44,338 nt of DNA from the NCBI GenBank assembly GCA_029884425.1, contig JAOUHV010000022.1:1-44338 (forward strand), written 5' to 3'. Position numbers and translations under genes: made by a program. The notes beneath the pieces are model-generated. The model worked only from the letters and a program-made list of their open reading frames with translations, was not told the origin of the DNA and did no database searches. This DNA comes from Gammaproteobacteria bacterium (lineage in GTDB: Bacteria > Pseudomonadota > Gammaproteobacteria > S012-40). Of this stretch, positions 36,319-43,911 are shown in pieces (within the stretch, counting starts at the first letter, position 1; every line of letters begins with the position of its first letter).

Positions 36319-38175
36319 ATGCAGGGGTGCTTCGGCTTTATGCTGTTTGCAAGCGAGGGGAAAAAACGAGCGGTTGCGAAAACGCGATGTACACATGCGC
36401 GGACTCCAGGAGTGACTGGGGTGGTGCTGGCATGTGGCTTGGCGTTATCCGTGCTTGGCGCAGGTTTGCAGGCGGATGAGGCATCGCCTTCGCTGTTCGG
36501 TAACGTTGGTTTTTTCTATGGTTTGCAAGAGGCTGATGGTGGTGCTCGTAGCGAAGATTCGACCATGGTTGGATCGCTGGGTACGCGTGGCTATCTATGG
36601 CAGCCCTGGTTTGCGCAATACAGTGGTGGAGCCAGCTTCAGTGGGCATACTGCTGAAAATGAAAACGTCAACAATCAAGCAGAAATCTTGTCGGGTAATG
36701 CAGCGCTTTCGCTGTTTCCGGTGAGCCGCTTTCCCTTTAGTGCTTCGTTTAATCAAGTCAATCGTGACTATGATTGGGCAAACAAGCATACCCTGGAAGA
36801 TCATTTTTTTACCAAAACCCGTAGTAGAAGTGTAAATGCGCGTCAATCGCTGATCACCAACTGGGGTTCGCGCGTTGATGCCTGGTACGACGTTAGTATG
36901 CGGGATTTTGATGATTACGATCAGAGCCGTCCCAAGTATGATATTCAGGACACAACACTGGGTGCGAAATTTCAGCATCGCGGCGAGCGTTTTAATTTGT
37001 ACGCAAATGCTACCCAGCAACAGCAGGATAATTCGGATGTTGATCGTGCATCAACGTCGCAGATGGTGTCGCTGACCCATGATTATTTTCCGACCAGTAC
37101 CTTTTACATCAAAACGCTGGGAAGTCAGTCGGTAAATACGATTGAGGACGAGTCGAAGTACTCCGATTTTGCCTTCAAGTCGCAGAGTGAAACCACCAGC
37201 GATCAGGCAACTAGCATGTTTTACTGGCGACCAGATTATAAGCCGTATACTGCTACTGGCGCAGTCCGTTTGAATCGGCGGACACAGGTATTTCCGACCA
37301 AGGACGCACGTCAACACAGTTTCGCCGCCAATATGGCTGGCAACTATCACCTTAATCGCAAAACGCGGTTAACACTGACAGGTAATGTTTCTGATCTGGA
37401 AACCCAGGGAAGCAACAGTCTGGCGGGTAACGTGGCGGCCTTGGTGTATTTTCAGTCCGATCGCCAGTTGCTGGGTAAAATGACGTATTACTGGTTCGCA
37501 GACGGTGGTGTACAAGAGGATGTGGTCGCCGAATATCAACGGACGGAAACCGGGCAGACAGCAAATGCTGGCTTGGGTCATTCAGCTAATCGCAGCTGGA
37601 ATACCGGGAATCGCTCGAATTTGCGTGTGAGTGGTCAGCAGGCCGTCAGGCAGCTAGCCAAGTTTGGTCGTGTTGAGGATGAGTCCTTGGCGTTGACGCA
37701 TACAGCTACCGCAGCCTATGGTCTCAATGAGCGTAGTGATTCGTTTTATGCCCAGTTGACTGCAATAGATTCTCGAGAATTGGTTGTTGATGGTAGTAAT
37801 CAGGTGGCAACCTTGCAAATTTCCAAAAATTCGTCCCTCAGCAGACTAAGCACCTGGGGCGGAAATGTCTCGTCCCAGATGACCCGACGCGATGCCGGTG
37901 ATGGTTCAAATATTAGTCTAACAACCACATCAAGTGCCCAGTTGAACTACCAACATTCCCGGTTGTTTGGTATATATAGGCTCAAATTTCGAACCAAACT
38001 CGAGGGAACCAGTATTGAGAATCGTTTCGGTGCTGACCGTCTGCAGGGAGACTGGGAAAGTAGAATCAGTTATAGTGTGGGTAAGCTGAATACTGATCTA
38101 TTCTTACGGGCGATGCAGAGCGATTCCGGTATCGGTAACCGCATGGGTGTGTTGCAGATCAACAGAAGTTTCTAA
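36319..38175 (+). CDS. Large outer-membrane beta-barrel protein (porin-like)
   Basis: 618 residues from the ATG at 36319; the frame is open from TTG 36271 and another ATG occurs at 36340, so the start is unsettled. A hydrophobic signal core (GVVLACGLALSVLGAGLQA) precedes the mature DEASPSLFG. The whole mature part is made of alternating strand-length segments with Asn/Asp/Gly turns and the chain ends in Phe (LQINRSF), the standard barrel-assembly signal. No plug domain or TonB box was found, so it is not an obvious receptor. The size is near that of the MtrB/PioB and OmbB porins of porin-cytochrome complexes (roughly 650-800 residues), and its neighbours are cytochromes and an isomerase. A conduit role is inferred from context, not from similarity to a named porin. 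Confidence 0.82.
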   Translation: MQGCFGFMLFASEGKKRAVAKTRCTHARTPGVTGVVLACGLALSVLGAGLQADEASPSLFGNVGFFYGLQEADGGARSEDSTMVGSLGTRGYLWQPWFAQYSGGASFSGHTAENENVNNQAEILSGNAALSLFPVSRFPFSASFNQVNRDYDWANKHTLEDHFFTKTRSRSVNARQSLITNWGSRVDAWYDVSMRDFDDYDQSRPKYDIQDTTLGAKFQHRGERFNLYANATQQQQDNSDVDRASTSQMVSLTHDYFPTSTFYIKTLGSQSVNTIEDESKYSDFAFKSQSETTSDQATSMFYWRPDYKPYTATGAVRLNRRTQVFPTKDARQHSFAANMAGNYHLNRKTRLTLTGNVSDLETQGSNSLAGNVAALVYFQSDRQLLGKMTYYWFADGGVQEDVVAEYQRTETGQTANAGLGHSANRSWNTGNRSNLRVSGQQAVRQLAKFGRVEDESLALTHTATAAYGLNERSDSFYAQLTAIDSRELVVDGSNQVATLQISKNSSLSRLSTWGGNVSSQMTRRDAGDGSNISLTTTSSAQLNYQHSRLFGIYRLKFRTKLEGTSIENRFGADRLQGDWESRISYSVGKLNTDLFLRAMQSDSGIGNRMGVLQINRSF

Positions 38176-38250
38176 TACTCTTTAGTGCTGTTTCGCTGGG
38201 TTGAGTATTGTTGGGGCAGCGGTCGCTGGGGCGCCGTTGCGGTGTAGAAA

Positions 38251-38294
38251 AACAAAGGCAGCCTGTTCGCTTCTGGGGGTATGGCTGTTTGTTT
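38251..38294 (+). other. Hairpin between the barrel and first c7 cytochrome genes
   Basis: CAAAGGCAGCC (38253-38263) pairs with GGCTGTTTG (38283-38291) across a two-base bulge, followed by TTTC. It could be a weak terminator of the barrel gene or an mRNA-processing site. The gap to the next gene is 159 bp and may include a separate promoter (AT-rich stretch at 38292-38320). Confidence 0.4.
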
Positions 38295-38334
38295 CGGTAA
38301 AATAATTGATTAAAAACAAACGGAGAATGTAATC

Positions 38335-38769
38335 ATGAGAGCCAAATCGGAGCGCACTGCTGTTTGGAAAATCGCCCTGTTTGGGGTGTTAGCCTGGGTT
38401 GGAGTGCTTATAACACCGCAGACTGCTCAAGCAGAGTATGCAGACGTCGTCATTAACAACTATGCAGATGCCGCAGGCATGCGTCCAGTCGTATTTCCTC
38501 ATTGGTATCACCGTATTCGTTTCCGTTGTAAGGTTTGTCACGCGGACTTGGGCTTTAAGTTCAAGGCCGGTGGTAATGAAATTACCATGGCAAAAATTAT
38601 CGATGGCCAGTTCTGTGGTGCTTGCCATAACGGTGAGATCTCTTGGTCCGTAGAAAACTGCGGCCTGTGTCACTCTGGTATTCCTGGTACTCCTACTCAC
38701 ATCAGTGGAAGTACAGTTCAGCGTCTCGTAGCTCCGGCCTACAAGTCTCTGGATACCAACAAGAAATAA
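38335..38769 (+). CDS. Small triheme c-type cytochrome (c7-like), copy 1
   Basis: 144 residues. ATG follows CGGAGAATGTAATC. Signal peptide ends at TAQA (about residue 33). Three CxxCH sites: CKVCH (65-69), CGACH (94-98) and CGLCH (109-113). The first is preceded by FPHWYHRIRFRC, the FPHxxH segment typical of c3/c7-type triheme domains, where the His residues serve as sixth ligands giving bis-His haems. The tail is short. It is the smallest of three related triheme proteins in the cluster and lacks their N-terminal DGIHD region. A periplasmic electron carrier role, as for PpcA-type c7 proteins, is inferred. Confidence 0.93.
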   Translation: MRAKSERTAVWKIALFGVLAWVGVLITPQTAQAEYADVVINNYADAAGMRPVVFPHWYHRIRFRCKVCHADLGFKFKAGGNEITMAKIIDGQFCGACHNGEISWSVENCGLCHSGIPGTPTHISGSTVQRLVAPAYKSLDTNKK

Positions 38770-38801
38770 TTGTGGCGAACATAGATTAAGGATAAGAGAC
38801 C

Positions 38802-39497
38802 ATGAGAGAGATGATAAAAACGCTAGCTATTGCTGCTTCGGTCGCAGCGATGATCCCGCTGACTGTGCAAGCTGAAGGTATTTCTGTTGTGGCAGCAGCG
38901 ACCCCCGTGACTTCTGCTGAAGTTACCGGTTCAGTACCAAAGCAGGTTAGTGTTTCCAACGCGAACACTTTTAACCGCTTGTTGAAGAAAGACAAGGATC
39001 CGAATGCCGCTCCACCTGAAGATGGTATTCACGACACAGATAATGACAATACTTTTAACCTGCAGCCGCCCAAGGTGGCTTACGAGGGCTGGCCAAAAAC
39101 TAATTTTGGTAACCACGTAAACTGGGTGCAGGTGTTGGCGGAAGGTAAGATTAATCCTCGCTATGACCGCGTTGATCCAGAGGTTGAGCCCTTTGTTATG
39201 GATCTGGACATCGTGCGTCCGGTGAAAGCATCTGTGCCAGATGTGGTGTTCCCACATAAGCCGCACACTGTGTGGTTGCACTGCTCCAACTGTCATCCAA
39301 AGATCTTTGTGCCACAGGCGGGCGCAAACCAGATCAACATGTCAGCCATTATCTTGGGTGAGAAATGTGGTGTTTGTCATGGTAAGGTCTCTTTCCCTGT
39401 GACTACCTCATCCTGCAAACTGTGTCACTCCAAGCCGAAGGACAAGAACTGGACGCCTCCTTTGAGCGGTGCGACAGTGAAGAATCCTTGGCGCTAA
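38802..39497 (+). CDS. Triheme c-type cytochrome with N-terminal extension, copy 2
   Basis: 231 residues. ATG at 38802 preferred (AAGGA about 9 bases upstream); the next Met is at 38814. Signal peptide ends at TVQA (24). CxxCH sites: CSNCH (161-165), CGVCH (189-193) and CKLCH (205-209), the first preceded by FPHKPHTVWLH. The c7-like triheme domain occupies residues about 145-215. The upstream part carries PPEDGIHDTDND (71-82), LQPP (87-90), NWVQVLAEGKINPR (107-120), shared with the copy at 41232. I take this family to be close to the c(7)-type triheme-domain proteins described from metal-reducing bacteria. Periplasmic electron transfer is likely. Confidence 0.92.
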   Translation: MREMIKTLAIAASVAAMIPLTVQAEGISVVAAATPVTSAEVTGSVPKQVSVSNANTFNRLLKKDKDPNAAPPEDGIHDTDNDNTFNLQPPKVAYEGWPKTNFGNHVNWVQVLAEGKINPRYDRVDPEVEPFVMDLDIVRPVKASVPDVVFPHKPHTVWLHCSNCHPKIFVPQAGANQINMSAIILGEKCGVCHGKVSFPVTTSSCKLCHSKPKDKNWTPPLSGATVKNPWR

Positions 39498-39510
39498 GCC
39501 ATTGATTGTC

Positions 39511-39582
39511 GGGTGCCGCCTGGGTGGGCGGTACCCACAAACAAAGTACATCTGAGTTGTCGGGGTGTGCTTTGTTTGTGGG
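39511..39582 (+). other. Two overlapping inverted repeats before the cupredoxin gene
   Basis: Stem A pairs 39511-39520 (GGGTGCCGCC) with 39527-39536 (GGCGGTACCC), with one G-T pair. Stem B is a perfect 13-bp pair, 39534-39546 (CCCACAAACAAAG) with 39570-39582 (CTTTGTTTGTGGG). The two share CCC at 39534-39536, so they cannot both be fully formed. No T run follows. The region is otherwise gene-free from 39498 to 39667. Confidence 0.6.
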
Positions 39583-39667
39583 GAGCACGTTTGCGGTTCG
39601 ATTTAGTTCTGGATTGGGCCGGCCGATACATCGCGTTATGTCAAATCAACGTAAGAGTAAGGGTGTA

Positions 39668-41185
39668 ATGGCTTTGAACAAGAAAATCGTTAAGAGCTGC
39701 GTGGAAAGTTTTGCGTTGCTAGGTGTGGTTGCGGCAATGGCAGGTTGTGGCCACTTGGGCTTGAATCGGGCGTCTTCAGAATCTTCCCAACCACAAATAT
39801 CCGAAGAGCAGCGCGAGGCTGCACAGCTGGCGAAGGAAGATCAAGAAATCGAACTCATGTCAGCCCCCCCGAGTGCGGCGGATGTGAAGCCCGCTGCCGA
39901 GGCGGTGAATTTATCACCCAAAACACCGGATGCGATACCCGTCGCATCACCTTCTCCGGCAAAACCTGCGTTGGTTATTCCCAAAGAACCCAATACTGTA
40001 TTGATCTCTGTAGATAGTAAAGACAAGTCGCACCCTGAGTTTGGTGAAGGTCACCCCAATGGCTTTTTGGTAAACGGGGTGATGGGCGATGACATCATTG
40101 TCCGTCGAGGAGATAAATTCACGTTCCGTGTAGATACCGACGTCAAACATGACTTTTACATCACCACCAGTGCTGTTGGTTGGGGTGGTAGTGTATACAC
40201 CACGGGGGTGACAGGGCAGTTCACCTACAAGGGTGATGTCGTTCTGCAGACGGATGAATCCACGCCAGAGACGCTTTACTACCAATGCCGCAACCACAAA
40301 AATATGGGTGGTCGCATTGTTATCGTGGACAAAAATGCGGATGTTGCTGCGGTTAAGAAGCGATTGCTCGAAGAAAGACAAAAGGCGTTGGCCAAAAATG
40401 CGAGCGGTGCTGGTCATTCGCATGTTGATGAAGGCAAAGTGAAGCAGAAAATAGCTTACGCCAAGATGATGTTGGGCATTCGGGGTAAGCAACTTGATGC
40501 TGCAGCCAAGGCTGCCATCGAAGGCAAGATTAAGGAGTCTGATGCGGCTTTGGGCAAAGGTAATTTGGATGTTGCTTATTCAGCAGCTGAGGCAGCGGCA
40601 GATTTGCTGAAAACGCCTGGTGCCGCGCAAGCTGAAAAGAATAACTTGGTAGAAGCCAAAAAGGCTTACGAGGAAAAACTGCATTCGATTGATAGCATCA
40701 AAGAATCTCATCAACGCGCTTTTTCTCAAGCGAAGAAAAAAGGTGAAAAGGCCGTGGCCTTTGACCAAAAACGGGTCGATGAAATGTTGTCCTCAGCCAC
40801 GCAATTGGCGAAATCAGAGAAATACGCTGAAGCTAAAAAGGAGCTGACTCGTGTAGAGTATTTGATTACAACAGCGCTTAATGAGATGGTTGGGTCGCGT
40901 ACGGTGGTGTTTGAACTTAAGTTTGATACCCCTGCGGATGAATACGAATACGAAAAGAAACGTTATTTCAGTTACATCGAGTTAATTCCAACGGCGATTG
41001 AAATGCGCAAGCCTGAACAGAGCAGAATAGATGCTGCTCAACAGTTTGTGGATAAGGCTAAGTTTTATGCACAAAAGGCGGATGAATCGATGGCTGCTGG
41101 TCGTGTTGACGAGGCGATTGTTGTTATCAAGGATGCAACCTCAGAGTTGCGGGTTGCCTTGATGAGACTGGGTGTTTCCATGTAA
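39668..41185 (+). CDS. Cupredoxin-domain lipoprotein with long helical tail
   Basis: 505 residues from the ATG at 39668, where AAGGG lies six bases upstream; the frame is open further upstream without a site. Lipobox AMAGC gives Cys27. After a Pro/Ala-rich linker, residues about 110-220 look like a cupredoxin: DKFTFRVDTDVKHDFYITT with His161 and LYYQCRNHKNMGGRI with Cys207, His210 and a candidate Met213. The Cys-x2-His-x2-Met spacing is shorter than the Cys-x2-His-x4-Met of plastocyanin and pseudoazurin. Residues about 225-505 are Ala/Lys/Glu-rich helices (EEAKKAYEEKLHSIDSIKESHQRAF-like), probably a coiled-coil or helical bundle scaffold. It lies between two triheme cytochrome genes, so a copper electron-carrier role is plausible. 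Copper binding has not been shown. Confidence 0.85.
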   Translation: MALNKKIVKSCVESFALLGVVAAMAGCGHLGLNRASSESSQPQISEEQREAAQLAKEDQEIELMSAPPSAADVKPAAEAVNLSPKTPDAIPVASPSPAKPALVIPKEPNTVLISVDSKDKSHPEFGEGHPNGFLVNGVMGDDIIVRRGDKFTFRVDTDVKHDFYITTSAVGWGGSVYTTGVTGQFTYKGDVVLQTDESTPETLYYQCRNHKNMGGRIVIVDKNADVAAVKKRLLEERQKALAKNASGAGHSHVDEGKVKQKIAYAKMMLGIRGKQLDAAAKAAIEGKIKESDAALGKGNLDVAYSAAEAAADLLKTPGAAQAEKNNLVEAKKAYEEKLHSIDSIKESHQRAFSQAKKKGEKAVAFDQKRVDEMLSSATQLAKSEKYAEAKKELTRVEYLITTALNEMVGSRTVVFELKFDTPADEYEYEKKRYFSYIELIPTAIEMRKPEQSRIDAAQQFVDKAKFYAQKADESMAAGRVDEAIVVIKDATSELRVALMRLGVSM

Positions 41186-41231
41186 CTCGTTTTGTATGGA
41201 TTGATTGCTAATATTTGGATGCGGATGGGAC

Positions 41232-41834
41232 ATGAAGTTTGTTAAGACAAGGGCGAAGAGCGTGCTGGGCATGCTGATGGCCGCAGCGCTGGGGTTTGCA
41301 GCGTCGGTGATAGCCGCAGAGCAACCTAAGTTGGAGGCAACTTATGAAGCCAGCTCTGGTCATTTTCAATTGCACGGTGATGTTGTTCCTATTGCCGAGG
41401 ATGGTATTCATGATCCGTTCAATGAATCCGTTGCTATTTTGCAGCCGCCAGCGGAAGCCATGCTTAATTTTCCTCGGGATAAGCGCGGTATCATCAATTG
41501 GGTTGAAGCGCTGGATAAAGGTTTGATCAACCCTCGCACGGGCTTGACTGGCGATGAAAAAATGCACTCTGTGGATTTCGACGTCATTTTTCAGAATACG
41601 GCATCAATGCCGTATGTGCGCTTTCCCCATCGCCCCCACACGATTTGGTTAACCTGTAAAAATTGCCATCCTGGGATATTTATTCCACAGCGAGGCGCTA
41701 ACCCCGTGACCATGGCGGCCATCATGCAGGGTGAGTACTGCGGTGTGTGCCACGGTAAGGTTGCTTTTCCACCCTATGAGTGTGATCGATGCCACAAAGA
41801 ACCCCGCGAAAGCGCAGGACTGCGCTACAAATAA
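41232..41834 (+). CDS. Triheme c-type cytochrome with N-terminal extension, copy 3
   Basis: 200 residues from the ATG at 41232; upstream in-frame sequence from 41205 gives no better signal. Signal peptide ends near SVIAA (29). CxxCH sites: CKNCH (142-146), CGVCH (170-174) and CDRCH (184-188). FPHRPHTIWLTC precedes the first, and the IFIPQRGANPVTMAAIMQGEYCGVCHGKVAFP stretch is near identical in layout to copy 2. Its N-terminal part carries the same motifs in the same order: EDGIHDPFN (56-64), LQPP, NWVEALDKGLINPR. Its last 46 bases overlap the next gene, so the two are probably translationally coupled. Confidence 0.92.
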   Translation: MKFVKTRAKSVLGMLMAAALGFAASVIAAEQPKLEATYEASSGHFQLHGDVVPIAEDGIHDPFNESVAILQPPAEAMLNFPRDKRGIINWVEALDKGLINPRTGLTGDEKMHSVDFDVIFQNTASMPYVRFPHRPHTIWLTCKNCHPGIFIPQRGANPVTMAAIMQGEYCGVCHGKVAFPPYECDRCHKEPRESAGLRYK

Positions 41835-42805
41835 TAACAGGCGGATTTTTTACTCTTGCATTGCTGGGGTGCGCGAGTACTCCGGTGACTGCCCCGGTGC
41901 ACTTTTCGTCAGGCGGTCAGGCAAAAACTTTGTCGCATGTTAAAACCATTGATACCGTCAAGTTGGCGGGGGATGGTTTTTTTGTTTCGATGCTGGCTGG
42001 AAGTGCAACCTACGATATCAAGCGTCCTGCGGCCATTGGTGTGCGTAATGGGCTGCTCTATATTGCGGATGCGGGCAATGACGGTGTGTTATTGGTATAC
42101 GATTTGGCCAATGATCGAATTTCACCGTTTCGAGGCGCTGGAGAGTTAATCCAGGATGAAGCATCAGATATCTTTGTTGCAGCGGATGGCTCGTTCTATG
42201 TTGCGGATACGCAGGGTAAGCGGGTTTTATGGTTTGCCGGTGATGGTGAGCTGCGTAAGGTATACCGTGACGATTCCAATATTTCCCGCCCCATCGCGGT
42301 GGTAGTCAACGAAGCAAACAACGAAGTTTATATTGCTGACGAAGTTTATAGCAAAGTTATTGTATTCAATCGTGATGGTGAACCGTTGCGCGGTATGGGT
42401 GGGCGCGGCGAAGGAACGGGGAAATTCCGCATTATTACCGACATGATTAAAGTGCCTGGTGGCTATCTGGTCAGCGATCGAATTGAGTTAAGTGTGCAAA
42501 TGCTGGATGAGTCCGGGCAATATCAGGGTGACTTTGGTTCGGACAAGTTGGATTTTCCAACGGCGCTTGCCGTGGATAGATTCGGTCGGGTGTATGTTGC
42601 TGAAAAGTCGGACAGCACCATCAAAGTTTTTCAGCGCGGTGAGTTGATTGATGTCATCGGTAGAAATGGCTACGGCGACGGCGAATTTCGTTACATCAGC
42701 GACATGAAGCTGGTGGATGACAAGCTGTACGTTGCAGACAGCTTGAATGGCCGAATTCAGGTGTTTGATGTGATCCCGCCTGCCGCCAAAGTGGGTTCGC
42801 TGTAA
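41789..42805 (+). CDS. NHL-repeat propeller lipoprotein, copy 2
   Basis: 338 residues. ATG at 41789 lies inside the preceding cytochrome gene (46-bp overlap, +1 frame shifted); no later ATG, GTG or TTG before the signal segment offers an alternative. Strongly basic n-region (MPQRTPRKRR), then lipobox ALLGC with Cys28. NHL-type blades follow: GVRNGLLYIADAGNDGVLLVYDLAN, IFVAADGSFYVADTQGKRVLWF, VVNEANNEVYIADEVYSKVIVFNRDGE, AVDRFGRVYVAEKSDSTIKVFQ, and MKLVDDKLYVADSLNGRIQVFD. Related to the copies at 33106 and 42815. It is a probable outer-membrane lipoprotein that binds a partner; possibly a scaffold for the cytochromes. Confidence 0.87.
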   Translation: MPQRTPRKRRTALQIITGGFFTLALLGCASTPVTAPVHFSSGGQAKTLSHVKTIDTVKLAGDGFFVSMLAGSATYDIKRPAAIGVRNGLLYIADAGNDGVLLVYDLANDRISPFRGAGELIQDEASDIFVAADGSFYVADTQGKRVLWFAGDGELRKVYRDDSNISRPIAVVVNEANNEVYIADEVYSKVIVFNRDGEPLRGMGGRGEGTGKFRIITDMIKVPGGYLVSDRIELSVQMLDESGQYQGDFGSDKLDFPTALAVDRFGRVYVAEKSDSTIKVFQRGELIDVIGRNGYGDGEFRYISDMKLVDDKLYVADSLNGRIQVFDVIPPAAKVGSL

Positions 42806-42814
42806 CAGCTCACC

Positions 42815-43909
42815 ATGCTGCGTAAATCGTTTTTTTTCGTGTTGCTCATGCCGCTTTTGATAGCGGCATGCGCGTCTTCTCCCGTCGCATTGCAGTATCA
42901 GCATGCACAGTCCGCCAGTTGGCCAGTGCCGCCGGATCGGGTTCGCTTTGTCTACGTGGGCGAGTTGTCGGGCGCGAGTAATTTTTCTGAAACTACCTCA
43001 AGTAATTTTCTAAAAAAGGCCTGGTTCGTACTGACAGGCGTACTGTTGGGCGGAGATCAGCGCAGCTCTTTGCAGCGTCCGTCGTCCGGTTATACTGATG
43101 TGAGCGCAGGGCGTGTTTATGTAACTGATGTTGGCCGCAAAGGCGTGTTTGTGTTTGATCAGGCAGAAGGGCACTTGCGGTTTTGGGATGCAGCCTCTGC
43201 TAAACACGCGTTTCAAACACCCATTGCGATCAGTCAGGGCGTGAATGGGGAGCTGTGGGTCACTGATGCGGACTTGAGTGTTGTAGTTCGCCTGGATTCG
43301 GATGGTGAGCCGCTGGGCTGGGTGGGCGAAAGTGTCTTGCAACGTCCCACGGGAATTGTGTTTGATTCGACGCAGTCATTGATGTTCGTCGCCGATGCTG
43401 CAGCACATAATATTCAGGTTTTTAACGCTAGCGGCACTCTGGTGCGCACGATAGGTCAGCGCGGAGAAGGGCCTGGGCAATTTAATGGTCCCACGCATCT
43501 GGCGATTGATGGTGATCGCTTGTTGGTGACGGATACGCTGAACTCACGAGTGCAGATATTGTCGCTGCGGGGTGAATTTATTTCGTCGTTCGGTACGCGA
43601 GGCATGTATATCGGCAACATGCCGCGACCCAAGGGGGTGGCGGTTGATGGTGCGGGACACATCTATGTTGTGGAATCGTACTATGACTATCTGCTAGTAT
43701 ACGACGCGGAGGGGCGCTTACTCTTGCCTATGGGCGGTTCCGGGAAAAATCCTGGCCAGTTTTATTTGCCTGCAGGCGTGTGGACTGACGGAGATAAACG
43801 GATTTTTGTGGCCGACATGTTCAATGGTCGAGTAGTAAGCTTTGACTATGTGGGTGATGCGCAAAGCGATTCACCACCACCTGAGAATAATCATAATACC
43901 GGCGGTTAA
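42815..43909 (+). CDS. NHL-repeat propeller lipoprotein, copy 3
   Basis: 364 residues; ATG 9 bp after the previous stop. Lipobox LIAAC with Cys19. Shares with copy 1 the segment WPxPPxxxRFVYxGEL near the N-terminus and NHL blades throughout: GVNGELWVTDADLSVVVRLDSDGE, GIVFDSTQSLMFVADAAAHNIQVFNASG, HLAIDGDRLLVTDTLNSRVQILSLRGE, GVAVDGAGHIYVVESYYDYLLVYDAEGR, and a final GVWTDGDKRIFVADMFNGRVVSFDYV. Ends in a short polar tail (SDSPPPENNHNTGG). The gene after it, a tetraheme-type cytochrome, starts 2 bp past its stop. Role not known; interaction with the cytochromes or surface partner is an inference. Confidence 0.88.
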   Translation: MLRKSFFFVLLMPLLIAACASSPVALQYQHAQSASWPVPPDRVRFVYVGELSGASNFSETTSSNFLKKAWFVLTGVLLGGDQRSSLQRPSSGYTDVSAGRVYVTDVGRKGVFVFDQAEGHLRFWDAASAKHAFQTPIAISQGVNGELWVTDADLSVVVRLDSDGEPLGWVGESVLQRPTGIVFDSTQSLMFVADAAAHNIQVFNASGTLVRTIGQRGEGPGQFNGPTHLAIDGDRLLVTDTLNSRVQILSLRGEFISSFGTRGMYIGNMPRPKGVAVDGAGHIYVVESYYDYLLVYDAEGRLLLPMGGSGKNPGQFYLPAGVWTDGDKRIFVADMFNGRVVSFDYVGDAQSDSPPPENNHNTGG

Positions 43910-43911
43910 AT

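Noticed and set aside
36319-38175. TonB-dependent receptor
   Set aside because: No plug domain or TonB box is visible and the length is short for the family.
39506-39667. Upstream extension of the cupredoxin lipoprotein frame
   Set aside because: It has no ribosome site and would bury the lipobox signal; the ATG at 39668 has AAGGG and gives a proper signal peptide.
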